64,000 nucleotides of DNA from RHLJ01 sp040222455 (GCA_040222455.1 JAVKDD010000015.1:118944-182943), one strand, 5' to 3'; shown: positions 10,401-19,635, counted from the stretch's first letter. Notes: generated by a model from the letters alone, not told the origin. Program-made: numbers and translations.

Positions 10401-11928
10401 TACTGAAAGTGGAATAAGTAAAGGGCTAGCTCCAAAATCTGCCATTTTTGTACCTATGATTGTTGGAGACACAGTAATAGGCTCTATCAGTCTCCAAAAT
10501 GTTGAAAAAGAAAACGCATTTAGTGAATCTGATCTAAGACTTGTTACAACGCTAACCAATAGTATGAGCGTTGCTCTTGAAAATGCTCGCCTATTTAATG
10601 AAACTACTCGCCTTTTAGCAGAAACAGAGCGACGTGCAGCTGAATTACAAACTGTAAATAATATTAGCCGGGCGATGGTTTCTCAACTTGAGTTTGATGC
10701 GCTAATAAAACTAGTTGGCGAACAAATGCTTGATACATTTAAAGCAGATGTTGTGTACTTAGCTCTTCATGACCGCAAAACAGATATGCTAAATTTCCCA
10801 TACATACATGGCGAGGTAAGTGGGTCTCGAAAATTTGGTAATGGAATTACAGAAAGTATTATTACGAGTAAAAAGCCACTTCTTATCAATCAAAATTTGG
10901 ATAAAGCTTATGATGAACTTCAAGCAGAACGAAAAGGTATTCAAGTAGCATCCTATCTTGGAGTTCCCATTATAGCCGGAAAAAATTCCTTTGGAGTTAT
11001 AAGCGTTCAAAGTAAAGAACAAGAAAACAGGTTCGATGAAAACGATCAACGATTGTTAACAACTATTGCTTCTAATGTAGGTATTGCAATCCAGAACGCA
11101 GAAGCATATCAAAAACTGCAAGCAGCATTAAACGATTTACGAGCGGCTCAAGAACAACTCGTTCAACAAGAAAAACTCGCATCACTTGGTCAACTTACTG
11201 CCGGTATAGCACATGAAATTAAGAATCCACTCAATTTCGTAAATAATTTCTCAGACTTGAGTCTTGAAATGATTCAGGAAGTTCGAGAAGAATTATCTGA
11301 GATAAATGTTAGCTCTGAAGATATTGATGATCTCCTCAGTAATATTGAAGCGAATTTACGAAAGATATTTCAACATGGGACCAGAGCAGATGGAATCGTA
11401 AAGTCAATGCTTCAACATTCTCGTGGTGGAAGTGGAGTAATGGAACCTGTAGAACTAAATCCTTTAATCAAAGAGTACGTGAACCTGGCATTTCATGGAA
11501 TGCGAGCAAGTAAGAACCCAATTAATGTAGATATAGATGTTCAACTAGATGAAACTGTAGGTAAATACCCACTCATTGTAGAAGATTTTAGTCGGGTTAT
11601 CCTAAATCTTTGTAATAACGCATTTGATGCAATGCGAGATAAGTTGAATAATACAGAGTCTTCTTACAAAGCTAAGCTTAAAGTTTCAACAGAACAAAGT
11701 GATGGGAAAATAGTGATTAAAGTTGAGGATAACGGGCCGGGTATTCCTGATCAAATTAAAGCAAATGTTTTACAACCATTCTTTACCACTAAAAAAGGAA
11801 CCGAAGGGACAGGACTAGGGCTTTCTATAACGAATGATATTGTAAAAGCACACGGAGGTGAACTGGATCTAAAATCTACTGAACATGAAGGGACCAGTTT
11901 TATAATCCAACTTTTAAATTTGAAATAA
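7471..11928 (+). CDS. Multi-GAF soluble sensor histidine kinase
   Basis: A 1485-residue kinase without signal peptide or membrane helices, so presumably cytoplasmic. Six tandem GAF modules of exactly 172 residues each (about 18-1049) carry the same landmarks: ELAVINSVQxGLVAEMD, a YPEPRP-like strand, and the PGTxLPKSxLFVPL and LLSTLANSMSVALENARLF segments. A seventh, more divergent GAF follows at about 1056-1210. Then come a short coiled coil, the DHp helix with phospho-acceptor His1248 in AHEIKNPLNFV, and a catalytic domain with N box NNAFDAM, G1 DNGPGIP, F box FFTTK and G2 GTGLGLS. The ribosome-binding site GAGGGG supports the start. It is the first gene of an operon with two more kinases sharing this core and two response regulators. 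Its ligand is unknown, and the near-identical GAFs suggest recent internal amplification. Confidence 0.92.
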   Translation: MNSSDKSEDLSKLLKQRDAELALITSVQNGIATKMDMSSIYELAGDQLREVFDAQVVGVYTLDLEHKMEHFEYLYEDGKRIYPDPRPYDKVREKLIESSTFILINENLDKEVEKITGVPAKAVPGTILPKSILFVPMIFGNEVKGYVSLQNLDKEQAFSDSDVSLLTTLANSLGTALENARLLNETELRNAELAVINSVQEGLVAEMDRQGIYDLVGEKIKNMFNVKSVTIVSFDYETNQEYFEYNFESDTRIYPEPRKIDAFRQKLIDDKELILFNTDLKEKVAAILGVEPKAIPGTELPKSALFVPLILGDTVKGYVSLQNIEIENAFINSDVRLLSTLANSMSVALENARLFSETEQRNAELAVINSVQQGLVAEMNMQGIYDLVGERIRDLFDSQVTAIGIFDHENKKESFHFLFENGKRLYADSRPIDKIRQRLIKTNKLIDIRENAGDAYTTITGEAPKAVPGTEFPKSMLFVPLSIGDTVRGYVSLQNLDRDHAFDDSDVRLLSTLANSMSVALENARLFNETEQRNAELAVINSVQEGLVAEMDMQGIYDLVGERIRELFDAQVTAIATFSLDSNTEKFEYLFEDGGRLYPKERPYDKVREKIITERSVLLLNENAALAMSKILGHLHKPVPGTRAAKSALFVPLMVSDSVRGYVTLQNLDKENAFNESDVRLLSTLANSMSVALENARLFNETEQRNAELAVINSVQQGLVAEMDMQGIYDLVGERIRDLFDAQVTGIYSFDHETNLEIFRYLFEDGERLYPEPRPLNHIREWIINYKKLLLVNENADETIFNITGKEHVAVPGTRLPKSLVFVPLIVGDEVKGCVSLQNLDRENAFSESDVRLLSTLANSMSVALENARLFNETEQRNAELAVINSVQEGLVREMDMSAIYSLVGNRMCEVLNTQTMIIRTFDHKKGIENWEFAIENGELINVEPRPFIWANTHLIKSKEPILINKDYIQTAKGYGDTESGISKGLAPKSAIFVPMIVGDTVIGSISLQNVEKENAFSESDLRLVTTLTNSMSVALENARLFNETTRLLAETERRAAELQTVNNISRAMVSQLEFDALIKLVGEQMLDTFKADVVYLALHDRKTDMLNFPYIHGEVSGSRKFGNGITESIITSKKPLLINQNLDKAYDELQAERKGIQVASYLGVPIIAGKNSFGVISVQSKEQENRFDENDQRLLTTIASNVGIAIQNAEAYQKLQAALNDLRAAQEQLVQQEKLASLGQLTAGIAHEIKNPLNFVNNFSDLSLEMIQEVREELSEINVSSEDIDDLLSNIEANLRKIFQHGTRADGIVKSMLQHSRGGSGVMEPVELNPLIKEYVNLAFHGMRASKNPINVDIDVQLDETVGKYPLIVEDFSRVILNLCNNAFDAMRDKLNNTESSYKAKLKVSTEQSDGKIVIKVEDNGPGIPDQIKANVLQPFFTTKKGTEGTGLGLSITNDIVKAHGGELDLKSTEHEGTSFIIQLLNLK
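7522..10617 (+). repeat. Six in-frame tandem copies of a 516-bp GAF-coding unit
   Basis: The codons aligned to the NAEL (or DAEL) landmark lie at 7522, 8038, 8554, 9070, 9586 and 10102, an exact 516-base step each time with no net insertion or deletion. The best-conserved stretches are the linker encoding LFNETEQRNAELAVINSVQ and the end of each unit encoding LLSTLANSMSVALENA. The middles of the units diverge more. The next landmark, at 10636, is 534 bases on and begins a clearly divergent GAF. Confidence 0.92.
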
Positions 11929-11932
11929 GCAT

Positions 11933-14900
11933 ATGAATCATTTTAACATACTTACTTCATTTTCAAATTTATGTAGTAGAATAACTCAGATAATAATTAT
12001 TGTTCTTCTAATAAATGTTACACCCCTTCTCGCACAAGAGGAAGAAAAAACTTCTGTATTATCTACTGAAGCCCCCTCACTTCGCTTCGAACATTTAAAA
12101 GTGGGTTCTGGATTGGCCCAGGGAAGTGCAAATACAATTATGCAAGACAGCCAAGGTTTTATTTGGGTTTCTACACAAGGCGGACTTCATCGTTATGATG
12201 GTCATGAATTTAAAGTTTATTCTAACACTCCTTTTGATACCACCTCCCTTTCTAATAGCTGGGTTTGGAGTGTTTCTGAAGCAAGTAATGGGGATTTGTG
12301 GGTGGCTACAAATGGTGGTGGACTCAACAAAATGGATATAGCTACTGGTACCTTTATTAGTTATGCACGTATACCAAATGATTCAACATCGATTTCGAAT
12401 AATTCTGTTCAATTTACTCTTGAAGCTGAAAATGGAGACTTATGGGTTAGTACAAATTGGGGTTTAAACAGAATGAAAGCAGGCGAAGAAGGAAAATTTG
12501 AACGCTTTTTTCATGATCATGACGATATAACAACCATTTCTTCAAATGGCTTATATAGTTTGAATGAAGATAGAAAAGGGAATATATGGGTAGGTTCTGA
12601 TAACGGACTTAATAAAATAAATCCTACAACTAATGAAATAACCCGTTATTTAAATGATCCGATTCTAGACCCAGTATATGGTGACCCTTTAAATGTTTTA
12701 GGCCAATATTTTCCACAGAATGAACCAGGCTTTATTTGGCTTGCCACTGGAAATGGCCTTGTAAAATTTAACATTGAAACTGGTGATTATGAACGTTTTT
12801 TAATTGAACCAAATGATGGTGGAAATGTAAATCCTCTCAACTTAATCCATGAAGTAGTTCCAGACCCTTCCGTTGAGGGAGTTTTGTGGGTAGCAGGTCC
12901 TGGAACAGGTGTTGCTCGGTTTGATTCAAGAATTAATGATTTTACTACATATCGAAATGATCCAAAAGATCCGAACAGTTTGGCTGAAAATTTTGCGGCG
13001 TCCATCTTTACAGATCGTTCTGGCACTATTTGGGTTGGTTATGCAACGGAAGGTATAAGTACATTTAACCCTGAAGCGGTAAACTTTGTACATTTAAAAC
13101 ATGATCCTGACAATTCACAAAGTTTGTCACCTGGCATTGTTTGGGGAGTTCATGAAGATAAAGAAGGTACACTTTGGGTAGGAACTGAAAGTGGGCAGGG
13201 AATAAGCTACTTAACTAGTTTAAGTAAAGTTGGAAATAAAGATATTGCAAAAGTATATCAACACGATCCGAATGATAATTCTACTCTTTCTGATGGACTT
13301 TTTCGTGTTTTTGCTGAAGATCCGCTTGGCAATTTTTGGGTTGCGAGTAATCGCGGTTTAAATAAGCTAAATCGAAAAACAGGAAAGGTTACACGTTTTC
13401 AAAAAAATTGGGATAGACGAAATAACATAAATATGATCCAACCAACAAAAGATGACCCATCGGTATTCTGGATTGGAAGTGGGGCTGGATTAAGTCTATT
13501 AGACACAAAAAATGATTCGTATGAAGTCTATCCAATCATGGCAGATAGTATTGAAGTTTTTCCCTTTGTTCTAAGTTTACACGAAGACTCTTTTGGGAAT
13601 TTATGGGTTGGTACTGGTGGTGGATTAGGAAAAATCAACAAAGATGGAAATGCTTCTTTGGCATCTATATATAATCCAAGAGATACTACATCTATAAGTA
13701 ATAATATTATTTTTAAGATTGTTGAGAGAACAAAAGAGCCGGGTATTTTATGGCTAGCTACTCAGCAAGGTGGGTTGAACAGATTTGACACTAATACTAG
13801 TGAAGCAACCTTTTATGACAAAGAAGATGGTATTGCGGACGATCATCTTTATTCCATTATTTTAGACGATGAAGAAACGCTTTGGATGAGCTCCAATAAT
13901 GGTATTATCAATTTTGACCCAGAGACTGAAACCTTCAGAAATTATGGACTTGATGACGGATTGATGGCACTAGAATATAACCAGAATGCATATTCTAAAA
14001 GCTCTGATGGCATTATCTATTTTGGAAGTGGAAAAGGAGTTACAGCATTTAATCCTGCTACTCTAAATATCAATGAAATTCCTCCTCAAGTTGTCTTATC
14101 TGACTTTAAAATATTTAATAAAAGTGTAAAAGTTGGACCCGATTCACCCCTCAAAAAAGCTTTATCAGAAACAGAATCTATAACTTTAAATTTTAGCCAA
14201 AATGAAATCACTTTTGAATATGTAGCACTCCATTTCACAAACGCAACGAATAATAAATATGCGTATCAATTGGTTGGTTTTGATAAAGAATGGGTGCAAG
14301 CAGATAAACAGCGTTCAGCTACCTATACCAATCTTTCACCAGGTGAATATATCTTTAAAGTAAAAGGTGCTAATTCTGATGGAGTTTGGAATGAAAATTA
14401 TAAATCCATAAACCTTACAGTACTTCCTCCTTGGTACAGAACTTGGTGGGCTTACGGGTTCTTCGCAGGTGTTTTAGGTTTTTTAGCCTTTGGAGTGGAC
14501 CGTACCCAGCGCAGAAGAATTTCAAAGAAGGAAGAAGAGCGAACCGCTTTAAGAGAAGCAGAACTTAGAGCAGAAGCGGAAAATAAACGACGTGCTGATA
14601 CTGAACAACTAAGTATGATTGGTCGTGCAATTACATCTTCCCTATCGGTTAATAAAATTATCGATACCGTTTATGAAAATGTAAATGCGTTAATGGATGC
14701 GGCTATTTTTGGAGTGGGTATTTATAACAAAGATCTGAAAAGCCTTGATTTTCCTGCTACCAAAGAAAACGGAGTTATGCTTCCCTCTCTCTCGTATCAA
14801 CTTGATGAAAAAGACAGGTTAGCTGTTATTTGCTTTAATGAGAAAGAAGAAATTATTATTTCTGATTTTGAGAATGAGCACAAAAAGTATGTAAGTGAAT

Positions 14901-15892
14901 ACAAAGCCCCTCTTGAAGGCGAAGTTTCTTCTTCTGTTATCTATTTACCTCTCGTTTATCAGAATAAAATTATAGGTGTAATAACCACTCAGAGTTTTAA
15001 AAAGAATGCTTATTCAGAATATCACATAAACCTACTCCGAAATTTAGCCACTTATGCTGCTATTGCTCTTGACAATGCTTCTGCATATAGAAAATTGAAT
15101 TCTACACTAAGTGAGTTAAAAACCATGCAAGAGCAACTTGTTCAACAAGAAAAACTAGCTTCTTTAGGACAACTTACTGCAGGTATTGCTCATGAGATAA
15201 AGAATCCTCTTAACTTTGTTACGAACTTTTCAGATTTAAATGTTGAGTTACTTGAAGAAGCAAGAGAATTGGCTGGGAATAACGAGGATCTGAATGATAT
15301 ACTTAACGACATTGAAGCAAATCTTAAAAAAATACACGAGCATGGATCCAGGGCTGACCGGATAGTAAAGTCAATGTTGCAGCATTCACGAGGTGGTAGT
15401 GGGCAAAAAACGCCAACCAACTTAAATGGGCTAGTAAAAGAATATGTGAACCTCGCTTTCCACGGTATGCGCGCCAGTAAAAATGCAATTAATGTAAATC
15501 TTGAATTCGATTTAGATGAAAATATTACAGAAGTTCCATTAATCGTAGAAGATTTTAGTCGTGTTATTGTGAACCTTAGTAATAATGCTTTTGACGCAAT
15601 GCGGGAAAAAATAAAAACCGCACCTGAAGATTATAAGCCTAAACTTACAATAAGAACAAAGGTTTCGGATGGAAAAGTGAGTTTAGAAATTGAAGATAAT
15701 GGCCCTGGAATCCCTAATGAGATAAAGGGCAAGATTATGCAACCTTTCTTTACCACCAAAAAAGGTAAAGAAGGAACAGGATTAGGACTTTCAATAACCA
15801 ATGATATTATTAAAGCTCATGGTGGTAGCTTATTCATTAAAAGTGAACAAGGATTAACAACTACCTTTACTATTGAATTACCACAATTTTGA
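11933..15892 (+). CDS. Reg_prop/Y_Y_Y propeller sensor histidine kinase with GAF
   Basis: A 1319-residue kinase beginning four bases after the preceding stop, so translation is probably coupled. After a signal anchor (about 14-35) there are two periplasmic seven-bladed Reg_prop propellers with repeats such as GNIWVGSDNGLNKINP and GTLWVGTESG (about 50-740). A Y_Y_Y domain (about 745-828) and one membrane helix (about 836-855) follow. Inside the cell there is a coiled coil, a GAF domain (about 892-1053), the DHp helix with His1087 in AHEIKNPLNFV, and a catalytic domain ending in DNGPGIP, FFTTKKG and GTGLGLS. The sensor is like that of the hybrid two-component systems that detect glycans in Bacteroidota. 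Here there is no receiver or AraC DNA-binding domain, so it must signal to separate regulators, most likely those at 18062 and 18466. Confidence 0.9.
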   Translation: MNHFNILTSFSNLCSRITQIIIIVLLINVTPLLAQEEEKTSVLSTEAPSLRFEHLKVGSGLAQGSANTIMQDSQGFIWVSTQGGLHRYDGHEFKVYSNTPFDTTSLSNSWVWSVSEASNGDLWVATNGGGLNKMDIATGTFISYARIPNDSTSISNNSVQFTLEAENGDLWVSTNWGLNRMKAGEEGKFERFFHDHDDITTISSNGLYSLNEDRKGNIWVGSDNGLNKINPTTNEITRYLNDPILDPVYGDPLNVLGQYFPQNEPGFIWLATGNGLVKFNIETGDYERFLIEPNDGGNVNPLNLIHEVVPDPSVEGVLWVAGPGTGVARFDSRINDFTTYRNDPKDPNSLAENFAASIFTDRSGTIWVGYATEGISTFNPEAVNFVHLKHDPDNSQSLSPGIVWGVHEDKEGTLWVGTESGQGISYLTSLSKVGNKDIAKVYQHDPNDNSTLSDGLFRVFAEDPLGNFWVASNRGLNKLNRKTGKVTRFQKNWDRRNNINMIQPTKDDPSVFWIGSGAGLSLLDTKNDSYEVYPIMADSIEVFPFVLSLHEDSFGNLWVGTGGGLGKINKDGNASLASIYNPRDTTSISNNIIFKIVERTKEPGILWLATQQGGLNRFDTNTSEATFYDKEDGIADDHLYSIILDDEETLWMSSNNGIINFDPETETFRNYGLDDGLMALEYNQNAYSKSSDGIIYFGSGKGVTAFNPATLNINEIPPQVVLSDFKIFNKSVKVGPDSPLKKALSETESITLNFSQNEITFEYVALHFTNATNNKYAYQLVGFDKEWVQADKQRSATYTNLSPGEYIFKVKGANSDGVWNENYKSINLTVLPPWYRTWWAYGFFAGVLGFLAFGVDRTQRRRISKKEEERTALREAELRAEAENKRRADTEQLSMIGRAITSSLSVNKIIDTVYENVNALMDAAIFGVGIYNKDLKSLDFPATKENGVMLPSLSYQLDEKDRLAVICFNEKEEIIISDFENEHKKYVSEYKAPLEGEVSSSVIYLPLVYQNKIIGVITTQSFKKNAYSEYHINLLRNLATYAAIALDNASAYRKLNSTLSELKTMQEQLVQQEKLASLGQLTAGIAHEIKNPLNFVTNFSDLNVELLEEARELAGNNEDLNDILNDIEANLKKIHEHGSRADRIVKSMLQHSRGGSGQKTPTNLNGLVKEYVNLAFHGMRASKNAINVNLEFDLDENITEVPLIVEDFSRVIVNLSNNAFDAMREKIKTAPEDYKPKLTIRTKVSDGKVSLEIEDNGPGIPNEIKGKIMQPFFTTKKGKEGTGLGLSITNDIIKAHGGSLFIKSEQGLTTTFTIELPQF

Positions 15893-15895
15893 CCA

Positions 15896-18046
15896 ATGAG
15901 AAAGCTGGTATTAACCCTTATTTGGTTTGTTTCAGTTTCAAATGGTTATGCACAAGAAAGGATTGCAGAACTATCTACAAACATGTTTCAATCTCATCAG
16001 AGATTAAACTTAGTTACTTTGAGTGAATGGGTATTTAAAGAAGGAAATGATCCAAATTGGGCTAACCCAGAACTTAATGATTCAGGCTGGACCGTTTTCA
16101 ATCCAACGGAATTATCAGCTAATATGGAGGATGAATCTGGTCGTATTGAAGGTTGGTTTAGGATTAAAATCAAACTAGATAGTACTTTTGCAGGAATGCC
16201 ACTTGCCATTAGTCGTGATTTATGGGCTGCCACCGATGTTTACATAAACGGGGAGTTTTTTTATTCTTTTGGTGATACAGGCGATCCTTACACAGCGTAT
16301 AATCCCAATCTTAATTATCCAGTTCCTGTTGATCTTACTGTTGATAAAGAGTATATCATTGCCATTCATTTTGTTGATTATGAAACTACCTTTACGCAAA
16401 GAGAACTTCGCCTCAAACCCCGTTACCTTAAGAATCTTATAAATCTGACCGGGCCCGAATATGAAGATTTTGTTACCAATAGTATTAAGTCAACGTATAT
16501 TTTCGGGACGCTGTGTATCTCAATTACTTTTTTGCTTTTTTTTCTATTTTGGCTTCTTGTATTTCTAAATCCTGGCCAAAAAGTATTCCAATGGATTGCC
16601 TGGATGACCACCTTCACGCTCTTAGCATCTATTGGAAGTTTCCTTACTTACTTTTATGAATTAAGCTATTCTGAAGAAAAACTTAGATTCTTTTTTACCA
16701 TATCACTCCAGCCCATGTCAACTATATTTGGGTTACTTATACTTGAATGGATTCTTACCAACTCTATTTCCAGATTTTTAAAAATTCTGGTTATAATCAT
16801 GTTAATAACAAATTTAGTGGCTCACTTGTTTTCCATTTCATTACCATTCGGCATCGCCTTTACAATAATGTTAGGCTATTATGGAAGGCTTATATATAAG
16901 TACAAAAAAGTGATCTCAGGAGCGCAATGGGCTATTGTGGCAGCAATGGTATTTTCAGTTTTAACAGCTAGTATTTATATAACCATCCATAAATATTCGC
17001 TGGACTTATTTAACGAATACGACAACTTATTTACCTCAATGCTGCTACTTGGTGCCCCTTTGTTTTTGTTAGCTTATGTTTCTGTTCGCTTCAGAGAAAC
17101 ACTCGATACCGTAACACAAGAAGCAAATAAGGTTTTAAAAGTTACCGAAGAAAAGAAGGAATTGTTGCTTAACCAGAATCTCTTACTTGAACAACAAGTA
17201 AATGAGAGAACGCAAGAACTAAAAAAATCGCTCGAAGAACTAAAAGCAGCACAAGAACAGCTCATTCAACAGGAAAAACTGGCTTCACTTGGTCAGCTCA
17301 CTGCGGGTATTGCTCACGAGATCAAGAATCCACTGAACTTTGTGAATAATTTCTCGGAGCTGAGTTTGGAGTTAATTGACGAAGCGAGAGAAGAGTTCGA
17401 GAAAATTGATGGAGAATTAAAAAATAAAATTTTTGAATTACCTAATCTCCTCAACGATATCGAACATAATCTAAATACGATTCATAAACATGGATCCCGC
17501 GCGGATAGTATTGTTAAATCGATGTTGGAGCATAGCCGGGGTAGCTCTGGTAAAAAAGAACCAGTTCAATTCAATTCGTTAGTTAAAGAATTTGTCAATC
17601 TTTCTTACCATGGAATGCGAGCGGGTAATCACCCAATTAATGTTAATATTAAGTTCGACTTAGTTGATTCAATTAAAGAAGTCAATATTATTCCAGAGAA
17701 TTTTAGCCGAGTTGTAGTAAACTTGTGTAATAATGCTTTTGATGCGATGAGGGAGAAGTTGAGTGAAACGGAAAAAGTGAAAGGTGAAAAGTATTCTCCC
17801 AAATTGACGGTTCGAACGTTAATGATTGATGATATTATAACATTGGAAATTAAGGATAATGGATCGGGTATTCCTGAAGAAATCAAGAACAAAATTATGC
17901 AGCCATTCTTTACCACCAAAAAAGGTACAGATGGTACGGGTTTGGGATTATCAATTACCAATGATATAATAAAAGCCCATGGTGGTAAATTAGAAGTAGA
18001 ATCCAAAGAAAATCAGTATACTCTCTTTAGAGTATCTTTAACATAA
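15896..18046 (+). CDS. 7TMR-DISM sensor histidine kinase
   Basis: A 716-residue kinase starting three bases after the previous stop. A signal peptide (about 1-19, ending SNGYAQ) leads into a galactose-binding-like extracellular DISM domain (about 25-180, with WVFKEGNDPNW and INGEFFYSFGD). Seven hydrophobic helices follow between about 200 and 400. A coiled coil (about 405-460) precedes the DHp helix with His474 in AHEIKNPLNFV. The catalytic domain has NNAFDAM, DNGSGIP, FFTTKKG and GTGLGLS. The core is nearly superimposable on those of the two upstream kinases, while the sensor is unrelated. In this family the DISM domain is thought to bind carbohydrate or other small ligands; the ligand here is unknown. 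Confidence 0.9.
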   Translation: MRKLVLTLIWFVSVSNGYAQERIAELSTNMFQSHQRLNLVTLSEWVFKEGNDPNWANPELNDSGWTVFNPTELSANMEDESGRIEGWFRIKIKLDSTFAGMPLAISRDLWAATDVYINGEFFYSFGDTGDPYTAYNPNLNYPVPVDLTVDKEYIIAIHFVDYETTFTQRELRLKPRYLKNLINLTGPEYEDFVTNSIKSTYIFGTLCISITFLLFFLFWLLVFLNPGQKVFQWIAWMTTFTLLASIGSFLTYFYELSYSEEKLRFFFTISLQPMSTIFGLLILEWILTNSISRFLKILVIIMLITNLVAHLFSISLPFGIAFTIMLGYYGRLIYKYKKVISGAQWAIVAAMVFSVLTASIYITIHKYSLDLFNEYDNLFTSMLLLGAPLFLLAYVSVRFRETLDTVTQEANKVLKVTEEKKELLLNQNLLLEQQVNERTQELKKSLEELKAAQEQLIQQEKLASLGQLTAGIAHEIKNPLNFVNNFSELSLELIDEAREEFEKIDGELKNKIFELPNLLNDIEHNLNTIHKHGSRADSIVKSMLEHSRGSSGKKEPVQFNSLVKEFVNLSYHGMRAGNHPINVNIKFDLVDSIKEVNIIPENFSRVVVNLCNNAFDAMREKLSETEKVKGEKYSPKLTVRTLMIDDIITLEIKDNGSGIPEEIKNKIMQPFFTTKKGTDGTGLGLSITNDIIKAHGGKLEVESKENQYTLFRVSLT

Positions 18047-18061
18047 CGGGGTTAGCAACGA

Positions 18062-18445
18062 ATGAAGTTCTTAGTAGTAGATGATGAACGAGATGTAGAA
18101 ATGCTTTTTCGGCAGAAATTTCGAAAAGAAGTCCGAAGTGGACTGTTAGAATTAGAATTTGCCTTTTCTGGGGAAGATGCTCTTGCGTTTTTACGGAGTA
18201 AACAGCCACCTGATATTGTATATATCTTCTCAGATATTAATATGCCGGGAATGACAGGATTTGAATTACTCGAAGAAGTAAAAACACAGTTTCCTCAAAT
18301 TAAAGTGAGTATGATTTCAGCTTATGGAGATAGCGAAAACTATGAACGCGCTATCAATTCTGGAGCTAAAGAGTTTTTTACTAAACCAATTGATTTTGAT
18401 TCTTTAAAAGATGAATTGAAACAACTTATTGATAGCAATAATTAA
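18062..18445 (+). CDS. Single-domain response regulator (CheY-like)
   Basis: A 127-residue stand-alone receiver domain. The acidic pocket is Asp7-Asp8, the phospho-acceptor is Asp58 in SDINMPGMTG, the switch residue is Ser86 in ISAYGD, and the conserved lysine is Lys108 in FFTKPID. All key residues are present, so it should be phosphorylatable. No output domain exists. It may act by protein interaction or as a phosphate sink or relay among the three upstream kinases. It lies 15 bases after the third kinase and 20 bases before the receiver-phosphatase gene, in one operon. Confidence 0.9.
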   Translation: MKFLVVDDERDVEMLFRQKFRKEVRSGLLELEFAFSGEDALAFLRSKQPPDIVYIFSDINMPGMTGFELLEEVKTQFPQIKVSMISAYGDSENYERAINSGAKEFFTKPIDFDSLKDELKQLIDSNN

Positions 18446-18465
18446 ATTATTCGAATAGGGCATTT

Positions 18466-19635
18466 ATGACTAGGCATAAAATAATGGTTGTTGATGATGA
18501 GCCGGATTTACAGCTCTTAATTCTTCAACGTTTTAGAAAACAAATTAAAGAAGAAATATACGATTTCTGCTTTGCTGAAAACGGCGAAGAAGCTCTTAAT
18601 ATGCTTGAAGATTCAGATGATATTACACTGGTTCTATCTGATATCAATATGCCAAAGATGGATGGTTTAACGTTTCTTTCAGAAGCACAAAAACTAAACA
18701 ACCCAATACTTAAAACGGTAATTGTTTCTGCTTACGGTGATATGGATAATATCAGAACGGCGATGAATCGTGGGGCTTATGATTTTATTACAAAACCCAT
18801 CGACTTTAAAGATTTAGAGATTACTATCGACAAAAGCTTAACTGAAATTCAATATATTTTTGAAGCGGTTGAGCAAATGAAAACCTTAGAACTTTTTCAA
18901 ACTGATCTTGAAACTGCTGCTAAAATTCAGCAAAAGATTTTACCACAAGAGTTCCCTCCTTTTCCAGAAAAAACCGAATTTGATATTTATGCAGAAATGC
19001 ATCCTGCTAGACAAGTAGGTGGTGATTTTTATGATTTCTTCATGCTTGATGAAACCAAACTTGGTTTTGTAATCGGGGATGTTTCAGGGAAAGGTATTCC
19101 TGCCTCAATTTATATGGCAGTATCAAGAACTATGTTAAAAGCGATTGCTTCACAAATAGACGATCCCGCCAGATGTCTTGATACTGTAAACACCATGCTT
19201 ATTCCAGAAAGCGGATTAACAACATTTGTAACAGTGTTCTATGGAATATTAGATACAGAGACTGGAATCGTAAGATATTGCAATGGAGGTCATAACCTTC
19301 CTTACATTGTAAAAGAAGATGGTGCTGTTGTTGAGATCGAAAATACTAATGGATTATTGCTCGGTAAGATTGAACCGATTGAATACGAAACAAAACAGGT
19401 TCAACTTAAACCTGGTGAAAAAATCTTACTCTTTACTGATGGTGTAACAGAAGCCACCGCAACAGATGGAGATATGTACGAGGAACCACGCTTAGAAGAA
19501 TTTCTTAAGAAACACGGCTCGGATGACATCGAAAAAATGGTGCGAAGCCTAGTTGTTGATGTACTAAAATTTATGGGAAAAGCAGACCAATCGGATGATG
19601 TTACTATTCTTGCATTGGAGTATAAGGGAAAGTAA
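18466..19635 (+). CDS. Response regulator with PP2C-type (RsbU/SpoIIE) phosphatase output
   Basis: A 389-residue protein. The receiver (about 1-125) has Asp10-Asp11, phospho-acceptor Asp59 in SDINMPKMDG, Ser in VSAYGD and Lys in FITKPID. A helical linker leads to a SpoIIE/RsbU-like phosphatase domain (about 150-389) with metal-binding motifs VGGDFYDFF, GDVSGKGIPAS, the NGGHN strand and DQSDDVTIL. In other bacteria such proteins dephosphorylate an anti-sigma-factor antagonist in a partner-switching cascade. No anti-sigma or antagonist gene is visible in this window, so the target is elsewhere. It is the last gene of the kinase operon and its most likely effector. Confidence 0.92.
   Translation: MTRHKIMVVDDEPDLQLLILQRFRKQIKEEIYDFCFAENGEEALNMLEDSDDITLVLSDINMPKMDGLTFLSEAQKLNNPILKTVIVSAYGDMDNIRTAMNRGAYDFITKPIDFKDLEITIDKSLTEIQYIFEAVEQMKTLELFQTDLETAAKIQQKILPQEFPPFPEKTEFDIYAEMHPARQVGGDFYDFFMLDETKLGFVIGDVSGKGIPASIYMAVSRTMLKAIASQIDDPARCLDTVNTMLIPESGLTTFVTVFYGILDTETGIVRYCNGGHNLPYIVKEDGAVVEIENTNGLLLGKIEPIEYETKQVQLKPGEKILLFTDGVTEATATDGDMYEEPRLEEFLKKHGSDDIEKMVRSLVVDVLKFMGKADQSDDVTILALEYKGK

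Noticed and set aside
7522..10617. CRISPR-like or satellite repeat
   Set aside because: The 516-base periodicity is in-frame protein-coding duplication of GAF domains with no spacer structure.
11933..15892. Hybrid two-component system (HTCS) with DNA-binding domain
   Set aside because: The sensor fits, but the protein ends after the kinase domain; there is no receiver and no AraC helix-turn-helix.
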